The notes below the pieces were generated by a model, which worked only from the letters and a program-made list of their open reading frames with translations, did not search any database and had not been told where the DNA came from. From JAIBBG01 sp040381475 (lineage in GTDB: Bacteria; Bacteroidota; Bacteroidia; Flavobacteriales_D; Sanyastnellaceae), in contig JBEIHH010000007.1 in NCBI GenBank assembly GCA_040381475.1, positions 13,793-77,792 on the forward strand: a stretch of 64,000 bases of DNA. Direction: 5' to 3'. The translations under genes were made by a program, and so were the position numbers. Numbering within the stretch: position 1 is the stretch's first letter; each line of letters begins with the position of its first letter. Of the stretch, positions 45,201-53,378 are shown in pieces.

Positions 45201-45592
45201 ATCAATGAGTTGTCTTCAGCACCCTGGTTGAGGTTTTTGAGCTGAAGTGTGTTGAGGAGTTTATCCTGAACATTTGGAAAGTGATTGCCGATAATCTCAG
45301 CTGCTTTTTCATGGCTGATGGTACTACCCAACCGCAGCATTTTGGTCATTGGAATAACAAAAAAACGAACCAGAACAAATGAAGCTGCGGCGATGAATGC
45401 CCAGAACAGAAAGGTCCGCATTGCAATGTTGAAACGTCCGAAATACTCAAGTAATGTAACAAGCAGGTAGGTTCCAAGAATAAGCGCAAGTGCGTAAATC
45501 GCACCGCGGATCATTTTGTTTTTATAATACTTTCTGATGAATTGATCCAGCCTAAGTAATAGCTGTCCATATTCGCTTTGATTTTCTGCCAT
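42242..45592 (-). CDS. DUF4175-family large membrane protein with coiled-coil stalk
   Basis: About 1116 residues. Two N-terminal transmembrane segments (about 38-58 and 64-85) are followed by a third at about 168-187, then a predicted extracytoplasmic beta-rich region (about 200-500). A very long Glu/Lys/Gln-rich coiled coil (about 520-760, repeated KQLEELQRQL-type heptads) follows, then an Asn/Ser-Gln-rich zone and further coiled coil (to about 1080). This matches the DUF4175 family of Bacteroidota. Function is unknown; a tethered, extended structural or sensory role is inference. ATG at 45592 (MAENQSEYG) gives the expected N-terminus. Confidence 0.88.
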   Translation of the reverse strand: MAENQSEYGQLLLRLDQFIRKYYKNKMIRGAIYALALILGTYLLVTLLEYFGRFNIAMRTFLFWAFIAAASFVLVRFFVIPMTKMLRLGSTISHEKAAEIIGNHFPNVQDKLLNTLQLKNLNQGAEDNSLIEASISQKMRDLRPVPFSSAIDLRENRRYLKWVLPPLAIIVVLLFAAPSILTKPTERLIRHGQIIAEEAPFTIAVKNENLTTAENTDFKVNIEISGREIPDKVYLVNDNERFLLNRESPVNFSYTFKKVNEDVSFAFSAGGYFSDQYELRVIPAPRLVDFKIELNYPTYVKRVDEKISNTGDILVPQGTQINWNFFTRNTDYLNLTVADSTYVLPGSSDKSSFNMTAVNSLEYTIQTANQYIRSGDSIQYRIQVIPDLHPMIAAREERDSTSFSWLYFTGEVKDDYGFRRLTFNYRFTFREDGTQENVLKTTEIPVSNENTSDEFFHSWDLSEIGVKPGDKIEYYFEIWDNDGFNGSKSATTGLREYAVPTEEEIDENIDKQNENIKEKLEESIDEAKQLEKQLEELQRQLLDKKEMNWQDKKKLEELLKRQEELQKQVEEIQKNNEEKNQKQNEFNKPNESLLEKQKQLEQLMNEVMTPELEKLMEEMQRLMEELNKEEIQKELEKMDLSNEDLEKELDRALEQFKQMEWEQKMEKTIDKLEKLAEEQEKLGEESEQKNSDSKELKEKQDELNKEFDKLQEEMKELEKLNEELENPNAMPDTEPQQEEIDQEQEKSSDELNKNKKSNASKSQKSAAQKMKQMANQMDMAMQSGEQEQQEEDMDALRALLENIITLSFDQESLMSDFNSIDSKDPNYNKLGHTQRKLKDDAKMVEDSLFALSKRVPQISASVNHEINLVNENMTKALEGVPERRTPQITSSQQYVMTSFNNLALMLDEALKQMQMQAANSKPGSGSCNKPGGNGSKPKPSAGQLKKMQEGLSKQLEELKKQGKNQGKTPGQSQQLSQQLAETAAKQAAIRKAVEEKAAELNQDGSGNGNELKQIAKEMEELQRDIVNNQIDEETLRRQRDIEIRLLKAEEAERTRDKDNERKSNEARDYPTSNPLKYEEYMRRKEQETELLKTVPPSLKPYYKEKVNSYFNKLGAQ

Positions 45593-45705
45593 TTTCTTCA
45601 ACAATTGCCTTCTGATTGTACCCGCTGTTCGCGATGGGGTTCATTTTCAACGGCCGAAACCATCCACTGACCCAAAATGCAACTACGCCAACGCAAGCCG
45701 AACCT

Positions 45706-45713
45706 CAAAATTA
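45706..45713 (-). promoter_or_regulatory. -7 box TAATTTTG overlapping a palindrome, upstream of DUF4175
   Basis: Minus-strand TAATTTTG (plus-strand CAAAATTA) lies about 115 bases upstream of the DUF4175 start and overlaps the inverted repeat TTATGCA-ACATGC-TGCATAA (45711-45730). The overlap could place a repressor over the promoter. Confidence 0.35.
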
Positions 45714-45790
45714 TGCAACATGCTGCATAATCGCGGGTATTGTTAGTGAGTTTAAGAAATTTAACGAACACAAGCAGATGAATAGCGCGA

Positions 45791-46045
45791 CTATTTAAAC
45801 TCAGCATAATTCCAGATGCCCACCATTTGCTCGCGGATAAAGCTTCTGGCAATATCATAAACATTGTCTTGAGTCACGTACCACACCGTTTTTAGCATAT
45901 CAGTATCAGCACGCAGTTTAGTAAGCTTTACCACTTCTATGCCATGAATCTTTCGCTCATTGCGTTCGAGCCAATCAATGTGATCCAGACACTCTTGCTT
46001 ATCCCGGTAAAAAGAACCGTTGCGCTCAATGATTGCTTTTCTCAC
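45791..46045 (-). CDS. Small protein of unknown function
   Basis: An 84-residue soluble protein (MRKAIIERNGSFYRDKQECL), rich in charged residues and Trp near the C-terminus. Its ATG overlaps the stop codon of the upstream T9SS gene by four bases (ATGA), good evidence that it is translated. No family was recognised. It has no signal peptide, unlike its upstream neighbour, so it is probably cytoplasmic and merely co-transcribed. Confidence 0.62.
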   Translation of the reverse strand: MRKAIIERNGSFYRDKQECLDHIDWLERNERKIHGIEVVKLTKLRADTDMLKTVWYVTQDNVYDIARSFIREQMVGIWNYAEFK

Positions 46046-47784
46046 TTGCGGATCCAGCGAATATTATCGTTCCCGATTTTCGTGAAATAAACACCCGACG
46101 GATAATCGGCAACATTCAGAGTTATAAGCTGGCCATTGCGCTGGACGAATTTAAGCTCCATTGTTTTACCAAGAATATCATGAATGGAGATATTGGACGA
46201 TTCGGAATTGTTTGTGAGTTTGAATGAGATAATATTCTCGGTCGGATTTGGGTATGCCTTCAGGCCATTGATGTTGTATTCATCAACACCTACTTCAAGA
46301 ACGTACACTTCGCTTTCTGAAGTGCAGCCATAATCCGTAGTGACCTCAACCATGTAGTTACCGGGATCGACGACTGAGAGATATGAGTTTGTTTCACCAT
46401 CGAGAGGCAGGCCATTGTAGAACCAAACGTATGACTCATAAATGTCTGCTACTGACATTTCACCCGCCGTGGCATCGTATGCAATGGTAAGCGGGGCACA
46501 ATAAATCAGAGTGTCGCTGACCGCTGAACAACCGAATGTATTTGTAACCAAGGCGTAATAGACGCCTCCTTCTGTGAAATCAAGAGTACTTTCAAAGCTA
46601 TCGTCCAAAGGATTTCCATTGAGATACCATGTAACCGTAGCGATATCATCAGCACTCACGATAAATGTGTTGCCGCTTTGAGTAAGCGCAGGGTCGGGTA
46701 TTGGGAAAACAGTGATCGTTGTTGAGTCTGTAATTTCGGTTGTGGTTTCAAGAGCGATTGTGACAAACCCCGTTGTACCATTTCCAACATTGAAGAAATT
46801 TGAGCCAACTGCCAGGTCCACTGCGGCGGCGCCCAAATCATCGTCCTGTGTGATGTCGTCTTCATCGAAGAACTGGATGGAGTAGGGAGGATTGGAGAGT
46901 GGCAAAGAAGGAAGTTCCCACGCAGTAGAAGTGACGTTGTCTGTTGTTGATGAAGTATAAACGGCGGATGAACTTCCGTCATAGAGCACAAAATATACGT
47001 CCGCCTCACTGATCAGATCGTCGAAGTCACCGCTCCAGTTCTCGCTGAAGCTGACCGCGTTCACCTCAGTCAGTTTCAGGTCTGAAACAGTTGTGGTCAA
47101 AACGGCTGTGTATTCACCGGCCTCTGCGTAGTTTACGGTTGCGGGACTGGCGCCATCAGCAGTTAAACCATTTCCAAAATCCCAGTTGTAAGTTGTAATT
47201 GAAGGGGCGGGGATTTCGATCAGGGCCTGATAAGTCACATCAACTTCACCACAACCTGCGATGTTGTCGTATGAAAAGGAATTAGCACTTCCTTCTCCCG
47301 GTACCACAACCAAAGTCAAGGTGAATGACTGTGACTGACTTGCCTCAAAACCAAAAACCTCAACCAGGGCGTTGACGGTAATGACGATGCTGTAGGTTCC
47401 GGGCAGGAGAGGCACACCGCAGATGGTAGCGCATCCGAGACCATCTCCTTCCGATGGGTAGAATACGCCGTCATCATCGTTGATTGTAAATTCAAGACCG
47501 AACGGAAGACCTGAAACCGAAGCAACTGTTACTGATAATAATGTTGCCTCGATACCGGTGCCGGGATCAGTAATTAAAGGGGGCATGAAAAACGTCAGTT
47601 GTTCTTCATAATACACTCCGGCAGTAGCGTCATCTGGAAAGAGAGGACAAAGAGCGGGTAGCCCATCTGAGCTTATGCATGTTTCGTCTGGAGTGCATTC
47701 CGGGCATTGACTGTTTGCAAGCAAACAAATTCCGGAAAGGAACACAGCGAGTTGAGATCGGAGGCAACGGTAAAAAGAATTCAT
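46042..47784 (-). CDS. Secreted T9SS cargo protein with PKD-like domain
   Basis: From the ATG at 47784 the protein has 580 residues. A signal peptide (MNSFYRCLRSQLAVFLSG to ANS) is followed by a Cys-rich short segment (CPECTPDETC), an Ig/cadherin-like region, a PKD domain (about 185-265, YNWDFGNGLTADG), two Ig-like modules (near 410-500), and a type A sorting domain (about 505-580, LKAYPNPTENIISF to the end). It is predicted to be delivered to the cell surface by T9SS; adhesive or enzyme-free scaffolding roles are typical. The longer frame upstream of 47784 is not export-competent. A TATATTCG box lies 15 bases upstream. Confidence 0.9.
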   Translation of the reverse strand: MNSFYRCLRSQLAVFLSGICLLANSQCPECTPDETCISSDGLPALCPLFPDDATAGVYYEEQLTFFMPPLITDPGTGIEATLLSVTVASVSGLPFGLEFTINDDDGVFYPSEGDGLGCATICGVPLLPGTYSIVITVNALVEVFGFEASQSQSFTLTLVVVPGEGSANSFSYDNIAGCGEVDVTYQALIEIPAPSITTYNWDFGNGLTADGASPATVNYAEAGEYTAVLTTTVSDLKLTEVNAVSFSENWSGDFDDLISEADVYFVLYDGSSSAVYTSSTTDNVTSTAWELPSLPLSNPPYSIQFFDEDDITQDDDLGAAAVDLAVGSNFFNVGNGTTGFVTIALETTTEITDSTTITVFPIPDPALTQSGNTFIVSADDIATVTWYLNGNPLDDSFESTLDFTEGGVYYALVTNTFGCSAVSDTLIYCAPLTIAYDATAGEMSVADIYESYVWFYNGLPLDGETNSYLSVVDPGNYMVEVTTDYGCTSESEVYVLEVGVDEYNINGLKAYPNPTENIISFKLTNNSESSNISIHDILGKTMELKFVQRNGQLITLNVADYPSGVYFTKIGNDNIRWIRK

Positions 47785-47846
47785 GCGAAATATTTTTACG
47801 AATATATAGGAATAATTTGTCAGTGGGGTAGGAGGAAAGAGCGTAT

Positions 47847-47854
47847 TAACTTCG
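47847..47854 (+). promoter_or_regulatory. Variant -7 box TAACTTCG abutting gmhA start
   Basis: TAnnTTCG variant ending only four bases before the ATG at 47859, so transcription would begin at or next to the start codon (leaderless or nearly so). A second variant box on the minus strand (47799-47806, TATATTCG) faces the T9SS gene. Confidence 0.35.
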
Positions 47855-47858
47855 CCCC

Positions 47859-48425
47859 ATGAATCAAATCCGCAAACATTTTGAAGAAGCAAACAGATTG
47901 CTGGTTGAATTGCTGGCGAATGAGGGTTTTGTGAAATCGGTTGAATCGGCGGGTTCTTTGATGCTGGAATCACTCCGCTCAGGAGGTAAAATAATTTCAT
48001 GTGGTAATGGTGGAAGCATGTGCGACGCCATGCATTTTGCTGAAGAGCTCAGTGGTAGGTACCGTGAAAACCGCCCTGCGATTGCAGCGGTGAGCATCAG
48101 CGACCCGTCGCACATCACGTGCGTAGGTAATGATTACGGATTTCAATTTGTTTTTTCCAGGTATGTTGAAGCCATTGGAAAATCAGGAGATGTGCTTCTT
48201 GCCATTTCGACAAGCGGCAATTCTGTGAATGTGATTGAAGCGAGTAAGTCGGCACAGGCTCGCGGAATGAAAGTGGTTGCGTTAACAGGAAAGAATGGAG
48301 GAGAATTGAAAAATCACTGCGACGCGGAGGTTCGAGTGCCCTGGATGGAATACGCGGATCGTGTGCAGGAAGTTCACATCAAGGTGATTCATTCATTGAT
48401 TGACTACATCGAACGCGGCTACTGA
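47859..48425 (+). CDS. gmhA: Phosphoheptose isomerase (SIS domain)
   Basis: A 188-residue SIS-fold protein. The sugar-phosphate loops CGNGGSMCDAMHFAEEL and ISTSGNSVNVIEA and the C-terminal VQEVHIKVIHSLIDYIE helix (metal and catalytic residues) match GmhA, which isomerises sedoheptulose 7-phosphate in ADP-heptose synthesis for lipopolysaccharide core. No other heptose genes are adjacent, so a related SIS isomerase role is possible. Length (188) fits GmhA (about 190). Confidence 0.9.
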   Translation: MNQIRKHFEEANRLLVELLANEGFVKSVESAGSLMLESLRSGGKIISCGNGGSMCDAMHFAEELSGRYRENRPAIAAVSISDPSHITCVGNDYGFQFVFSRYVEAIGKSGDVLLAISTSGNSVNVIEASKSAQARGMKVVALTGKNGGELKNHCDAEVRVPWMEYADRVQEVHIKVIHSLIDYIERGY

Positions 48426-48449
48426 TCGCGAATAAAAATATTTAACCAG

Positions 48450-48470
48450 TTACAACCCGATCACGAAGGG
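48450..48470. repeat. Inverted repeat upstream of comM
   Basis: CAACCC at about 48451-48456 and GGGTTG at about 48466-48471 flank a nine-base loop between gmhA and comM. No T-run follows, so a leader hairpin or operator is more likely than a terminator. Confidence 0.3.
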
Positions 48471-48496
48471 TTGCAACACATATACCTTTAACCCGA

Positions 48497-50035
48497 ATGC
48501 TCATCAAGACATTTGGCAGTGCCGTTTTTGGCGTAAGCGCTGCTACAATTACCATAGAAGTAAATGCGGATCGTGGTGCCCAGATGGCAATAGTTGGTTT
48601 GCCTGACAGCGCTGTCAAGGAAGCTCAGCAACGTATTAAGGCCGCCGTTTCGAATTGCGGATATGTATTGCCTATTCGCAATATCACTATCAACATGGCT
48701 CCAGCCGATCTGCGCAAAGAAGGCGCTGCGTATGACCTGCCCCTTGCTATTGGATTGCTTGCTGCGTGTGAAGTCATTCCCGGAGAGCTTTTGGATAAGT
48801 ACATCATCATGGGCGAACTATCACTGGATGGCGGAGTGAAGGCGATCAAGGGAGTTTTGCCGATCGCAATACAAGCCAGAAAGGAAGGTTTTACCGGCAT
48901 GATAGTTCCTTCGCAGAACGCAAGAGAAGCAGCCATCGTAGGTGAGCTAGATGTCTTTGGCGTGGATAACATCAAACAAGTGGTAGATTTTTTTGCCGGT
49001 AACAATCAGTTGGAAAAAACGATTGTGAACACACGAGAAGAGTTCAGCCAAAGACTGGAAAACTTTTCAGTTGATTTTTCCGATGTAAAAGGACAGGAGA
49101 ATATTAAGAGAGCATTTGAAATTGCTGCGGCAGGAGGTCACAATGTTGTATTGATTGGCCCGCCCGGTGCGGGAAAAACTATGCTGGCAAAAAGACTGCC
49201 TACCATTCTTCCTCCAATGACATTGCCCGAGGCGCTAGAGACCACCAAGATTCACAGCGTTGCAGGCAAGTTGCGTAAAGAAGACTCACTCATTAGCGTG
49301 CGACCTTTTCGCGCTCCGCACCATACAATCAGCGATGTAGCTTTGGTGGGCGGAGGAAGCTTTCCACAACCCGGTGAAATATCATTGGCACATCATGGAG
49401 TCTTGTTTCTTGATGAGTTGCCGGAGTTCAAGCGCACGGTTCTGGAGGTCATGCGCCAACCGCTTGAAGATCGCTATATAACCATTTCGCGCAGTAAGTT
49501 TTCGATTGATTATCCTGCTAGCTTTATGCTCATAGCCAGCATGAATCCCTGTCCTTGTGGGTTTTTTAATCATCCTGAAAAAGAATGTTCGTGTGGTCCG
49601 GGCGTCGTACAGAAATATCTCAACAAGGTGAGTGGACCGTTGTTGGATCGAATAGACATACACATTGAAGTAACACCGGTTTCGTATGACAAACTCAGTG
49701 AGAAAAGAAACGGTGAAGCAAGTGCACCAATACGCGAAAGGGTGGTTCATGCTCGTGAAGTTCAGGCCACAAGATTTATTGGCCGAAAGTCTGTGCATTG
49801 CAATGCGCAAATGGATAGCAAGACGTTGAAGCAAGTTTGTGTTTTGGATGAAACAGGGCATCAACTATTGCGATCTGCGATGGACCGGCTCAAGCTGTCA
49901 GCCCGTGCATATGACAGAATATTAAAAGTTTCACGTACGATTGCGGATCTTGCCGGAAGCACCGATATCAGAGCTGAGCATTTGGCGGAGGCTATTCATT
50001 ACAGAAGTTTGGATAGGGAGAATTGGGCGGGGTGA
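48497..50035 (+). CDS. comM: ComM/YifB family Mg-chelatase-like AAA+ ATPase
   Basis: A 512-residue protein. An N-terminal ChlI-like domain (about 1-180) precedes an AAA+ core with Walker A GPPGAGKT (221-228) and Walker B LFLDELPEF (near 300), and a C-terminal helical lid containing AYDRILKVSRTIADLAG. A Cys cluster NPCPCGFFNHPEKECSCG follows the sensor region. ComM is a helicase-like motor promoting branch migration during natural transformation. No other competence genes are adjacent. Full family length. Confidence 0.95.
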   Translation: MLIKTFGSAVFGVSAATITIEVNADRGAQMAIVGLPDSAVKEAQQRIKAAVSNCGYVLPIRNITINMAPADLRKEGAAYDLPLAIGLLAACEVIPGELLDKYIIMGELSLDGGVKAIKGVLPIAIQARKEGFTGMIVPSQNAREAAIVGELDVFGVDNIKQVVDFFAGNNQLEKTIVNTREEFSQRLENFSVDFSDVKGQENIKRAFEIAAAGGHNVVLIGPPGAGKTMLAKRLPTILPPMTLPEALETTKIHSVAGKLRKEDSLISVRPFRAPHHTISDVALVGGGSFPQPGEISLAHHGVLFLDELPEFKRTVLEVMRQPLEDRYITISRSKFSIDYPASFMLIASMNPCPCGFFNHPEKECSCGPGVVQKYLNKVSGPLLDRIDIHIEVTPVSYDKLSEKRNGEASAPIRERVVHAREVQATRFIGRKSVHCNAQMDSKTLKQVCVLDETGHQLLRSAMDRLKLSARAYDRILKVSRTIADLAGSTDIRAEHLAEAIHYRSLDRENWAG

Positions 50036-50133
50036 TCTTTGAATAATTGGGGAAGTGTTTTATTTTATTGTAAATTGTGCTGATTATACGCAGATTTTCT
50101 CTGAAGCATATGCCAACATTAAAACGCCACTTC

Positions 50134-50973
50134 ATGAAAATTTTACTGCTCATAGGATGGATTTTGTTTTTTAAATTGTCTACAGGACAATACCATGAAA
50201 TGTTAGATGAAACCCACTATTGGCGAGGAGTGTACTATGGATTTGTCACGCAAGATTATTATGAGCATTTCGCCGGGGACTCGATAATTAACTCTCTAAA
50301 CTACAAGAAATTATTTAGCTCCAACACCCTTGAGGGAGATCAGTATCAAATAGCATTGATGAGAGAGGACACAGCAACACAAAGGGTTTATATCTGGCAA
50401 GGCGTTGATAAATTGGTTTACGATTTTTCACTTGAAGCCGGTGATACTGTTACGGTTGCGGGAATGGGAGGAGACCAATTGATAACAATTGAGTCCATCG
50501 GTATGGCGCTGGTTGGTGGTACTTTGAGAAAACAGCTAAACTTTACTGAAGCTATGGGCCCGGCAACATGGATTGAAGGTCTGGGTTCTTTATACAATCC
50601 TGCGAATTCAGTGATTGGAGATATATTAGACTTTCTTCCTGGTGTGAATTGTTTTTATGAAGAGAATTCGCTTAGTTGGTCTAATCCATTGTCGAGCATG
50701 TCGTGTGAACTTGAATTGGCCATTGGTCGCAATGATATTTTATCGTTTGAAATATGGCCCAATCCGGTTTACGATGTGATCAATTTGCGATATCTCTTCG
50801 AGGGTGCAGATATCATTGAGATATTTGATATGATGGGAAGGAGGGTTCTTGTGCAAAGCAATAACAAATCCCGATTAGCTGAAGTCAGCATTGAACAACT
50901 TGGACCGGGAGTATATGCCCTGAGATCTGGCTTTGATGGCCGCTATTACTCTTTACAATTCGTTAAACGCTGA
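50134..50973 (+). CDS. Secreted protein with T9SS type A sorting domain
   Basis: About 279 residues from the ATG at 50134. The signal peptide MKILLLIGWILFFKLSTGQ is followed by an unrecognised domain (about 25-205) with aromatic-rich strands. A type A sorting domain is at the C-terminus (about 210-279, FEIWPNPVYDVINLRY to the end). The longer frame upstream (50077) lacks an export signal at its N-terminus. It lies three bases before the next gene, which encodes a lipoprotein, so the pair is probably one transcript. Function unknown. Confidence 0.85.
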   Translation: MKILLLIGWILFFKLSTGQYHEMLDETHYWRGVYYGFVTQDYYEHFAGDSIINSLNYKKLFSSNTLEGDQYQIALMREDTATQRVYIWQGVDKLVYDFSLEAGDTVTVAGMGGDQLITIESIGMALVGGTLRKQLNFTEAMGPATWIEGLGSLYNPANSVIGDILDFLPGVNCFYEENSLSWSNPLSSMSCELELAIGRNDILSFEIWPNPVYDVINLRYLFEGADIIEIFDMMGRRVLVQSNNKSRLAEVSIEQLGPGVYALRSGFDGRYYSLQFVKR

Positions 50974-50976
50974 TTT

Positions 50977-51519
50977 ATGCTGAATCGATTTTTATGTTTG
51001 ATCCTGTTATTATACTGTAGCTGTAAATCGGCGAACAAGATTAAAGCCGGGGGTGTTGTTCCGGTCATAGTGCAAGTAACTACTACGTCTTCATATTGCG
51101 GTGGAGCAAGGCCTCCCGAAGAACTGGAAACCGAGCTGGCAACACCAAAACCTTATCCGGCGATTGAAATATTTGTTCGTCAGGGCGAGACAAATGATCT
51201 GAACAATCCTATCCTTTTGTCCGGAGTTTCCGATGAGTTTGGTAAAATCAGGTTTGACTTGCCGCCGGGTAAATACAGCCTGGTTACCAGAGATAAATCA
51301 GATAAATCAAAGTTTGAAGAGTTGCTTAAAACCTATTCGCTCGAATCTGAACAATGGAGTTCGATAGACAGAACATGTTTAACCGAATGGTTGAACACTC
51401 CGGATTTGGTCATGAATGTTGAGCCGGGAGGTATTCAGGAAAGTAGCATCAACATTCATATTCCGTGTTTCTGGGGGGCAGTACCATGTGCGAATTACAA
51501 AGGTCCCTTTCCTCCATGA
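50977..51519 (+). CDS. Small lipoprotein of unknown function
   Basis: A 180-residue protein starting MLNRFLCLILLLYCSCKS; the lipobox Cys is probably C16 (YCSC). The mature part has a short beta-rich module with a carboxypeptidase-regulatory-like turn (VSDEFGKIRFDLPPGKYSLV) and several Cys. It follows the T9SS protein gene by three bases. I found no family name. Confidence 0.75.
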   Translation: MLNRFLCLILLLYCSCKSANKIKAGGVVPVIVQVTTTSSYCGGARPPEELETELATPKPYPAIEIFVRQGETNDLNNPILLSGVSDEFGKIRFDLPPGKYSLVTRDKSDKSKFEELLKTYSLESEQWSSIDRTCLTEWLNTPDLVMNVEPGGIQESSINIHIPCFWGAVPCANYKGPFPP

Positions 51520-51532
51520 CCACTATCAAAGG

Positions 51533-51566
51533 ATAAAAAAAAAGCCCTGCATCGCAGGGCTTTAAC
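51533..51566. terminator. Strong intrinsic terminator between convergent genes
   Basis: The perfect hairpin AAAGCCCTGC-ATC-GCAGGGCTTT (51541-51563) has a run of A on its plus-strand left side (from 51535), giving nine T on the minus strand. It is the best terminator of the YceI gene and may also stop plus-strand transcription. Confidence 0.88.
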
Positions 51567-51580
51567 CATAACCAAAACAC

Positions 51581-52219
51581 TTATGCTTTCTTCTTTCCAA
51601 CCAGCTCAACTTTCAGCGTAATGTCATCTGAAAGGAGGAGATCTTTACCCGGCATGGCAAACGCTACGCCATACTTCTGACGGTCGAAGGATATTTTACC
51701 AGAAATTTTTACGTTGTCACCATCCAATGCGATGCTGGTGATTTCAACATTCTCAGGATTTGTCTTACCGCGAAGCGTGAGGTTACCGCTTGCTGTCTGA
51801 CCATTCACGCTGGTGATGGCAAAAGAAGCAGTAGGATTATTTGCAGTATCGAAAAAGTCAGGTGAGTTCAGATGACCAACCAGATCAGCGGCAGTATGTC
51901 CTTGTTCTTCTGTGTAATTGGCATCTGTTGGTTTAATGCTATTCATATCGATGGTGAAGTTACCGCCGGTAACCTTTCCGTCTTTGAGCATCACAGCACC
52001 CTCTGTCAGGTTCACGTTGCCTTCATGCGAATAAATTTTAAGACCCGTCATATTGCCCATCCAAACGACTTTGCTTGATAACGGATCAATGCTAAGAGTA
52101 ACATCACCCATAAGCGGTGTTTCAGGAGTTTTTGGGGCGGTTGTTTCGGTTTTTTGTTCGCCACATGAAGCCAGAATTACTGTTCCGGCTAAAAAAGCAA
52201 TCAGAAGGTTTTTTTTCAT
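51581..52219 (-). CDS. YceI-family lipoprotein
   Basis: From the ATG at 52219 the protein has 212 residues. The signal ILASCGEQ (lipobox) is followed by a YceI lipocalin-like beta-barrel (about 40-205): VTLSIDPLSSKVVWMGNM, FTIDMNSIKPTD, LVGHLNSPDFFDTANNP and the FDRQKYGVAFAM strand. YceI proteins bind isoprenoid-type lipids in the periplasm. The earlier frame starts (52318) do not begin with an export signal. Monocistronic, with a terminator at 51533-51566. Confidence 0.93.
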   Translation of the reverse strand: MKKNLLIAFLAGTVILASCGEQKTETTAPKTPETPLMGDVTLSIDPLSSKVVWMGNMTGLKIYSHEGNVNLTEGAVMLKDGKVTGGNFTIDMNSIKPTDANYTEEQGHTAADLVGHLNSPDFFDTANNPTASFAITSVNGQTASGNLTLRGKTNPENVEITSIALDGDNVKISGKISFDRQKYGVAFAMPGKDLLLSDDITLKVELVGKKKA

Positions 52220-52367
52220 TTTCTTGTAATTTATTTTAGATTGCACAAAGTTGTATGACGGAGAGCGGCAAACAGGTTGATGCAGGTTAAGGGAGATTGC
52301 AATATTGATCCTGATCAAATTTTGCGATGCGAAACGTTGTGCAAAGGTTTATTAATCTGACGAAATC

Positions 52368-52880
52368 ATGCCATTAATTCTGCCCGTTCAGGGCATTGAG
52401 CCTAAGTTCGGTGATAATTGTTTTATAGCCGAAAACGCCACTGTTGTGGGTGATGTCGTAATGGGTAATCAATGCAGCGTTTGGTTCAATGCCGTTGTTA
52501 GAGGGGATGTACACTCTATACGAATCGGTGATCTGGTGAATATCCAAGATGGCGCAGTTCTTCATTGCACCTATCAAAAAGCACCATTGAATATTGGTAA
52601 CCGCGTTTCAGTAGGACATCGCGCGCTCTTACACGGATGCACGATTCATGACAATGTGCTGATTGGAATGGGAAGCATAGTCATGGATGGTTGTGTCATT
52701 GAAAGTAATAGCATCATAGCCGCCGGAGCAGTTGTGCTGGAGGGAACGCATGTTGCATCAGGAAGTGTATATGCCGGCATACCGGCGAAGAAGGTCAAGG
52801 AGGTGAGTAAAGAACTTTTTGATGGGGAGATACGAAGAATCGCAGACAACTACTCTATGTATTCTTCGTGGTTTAAATAG
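52368..52880 (+). CDS. Gamma-carbonic anhydrase-like hexapeptide-repeat protein
   Basis: A 170-residue left-handed beta-helix of the gamma-carbonic anhydrase/YrdA type, with hexapeptide repeats such as VVRGDVHSIRIGDLVNIQDGAVLH. The metal-coordination His positions are visible in GDLVNIQDGAVLHCTY, SVGHRALLHG and CTIHDNVLIG. Members range from carbonic anhydrases to acetyltransferase-like proteins, so the reaction is uncertain. It is followed by a membrane protein gene on the same strand. Confidence 0.9.
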   Translation: MPLILPVQGIEPKFGDNCFIAENATVVGDVVMGNQCSVWFNAVVRGDVHSIRIGDLVNIQDGAVLHCTYQKAPLNIGNRVSVGHRALLHGCTIHDNVLIGMGSIVMDGCVIESNSIIAAGAVVLEGTHVASGSVYAGIPAKKVKEVSKELFDGEIRRIADNYSMYSSWFK

Positions 52881-52913
52881 TTTCATAGCTCATTGAATAT
52901 AGCAACCTAGAAC

Positions 52914-53315
52914 ATGCTACTCGCAACATTCATTGCATCAACAGCAGCGCTTGCGGCCTATATATTATTTCTACTAACGTTGAAGGGTGTTCTGCAAGAG
53001 ATCAACGCCGACAACAGAAAGTTGGAGATTGGTCAAATTTGGTTGTTGTTGATACCCGCATATAATATCTATTGGTATCCCATCGTGATTCACCGAATTG
53101 GCCTGTCTTTGAGGGAGGAGTATGTCGACCGAGGATGGTTCCTGAGCAAAAACCCTGCTGTCATAACTTCCGGCTACGTAGCTTATGTAGCCATGTTGTT
53201 GTTCATGTTTCTCGGCACTTTTTTCTTATTCATTGGTATTGCAGCAGGAGTTTTACATTGGCTGCAGATGTATAATATAAAAACACGCCTGGAGGGCTTC
53301 AGAGATATACTTTGA
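52914..53315 (+). CDS. Small integral membrane protein of unknown function
   Basis: A 133-residue protein with four hydrophobic segments (about 4-24, 42-58, 82-102 and 104-120). No family was recognised. ATG at 52914 starts directly before the first membrane segment; the gap to the upstream gene is 33 bases. It may be co-transcribed with it, but no shared role is evident. Confidence 0.75.
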   Translation: MLLATFIASTAALAAYILFLLTLKGVLQEINADNRKLEIGQIWLLLIPAYNIYWYPIVIHRIGLSLREEYVDRGWFLSKNPAVITSGYVAYVAMLLFMFLGTFFLFIGIAAGVLHWLQMYNIKTRLEGFRDIL

Positions 53316-53378
53316 TTTTTTACTAGGTGTTTTGTCTCACTTAGAATCCAATCTGATTATGATCAAGAATTGAACAAA

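Noticed and set aside
45598..45864. 88-codon minus-strand open frame upstream of DUF4175
   Set aside because: It overlaps the better-supported 45791-46045 gene and has no domain.
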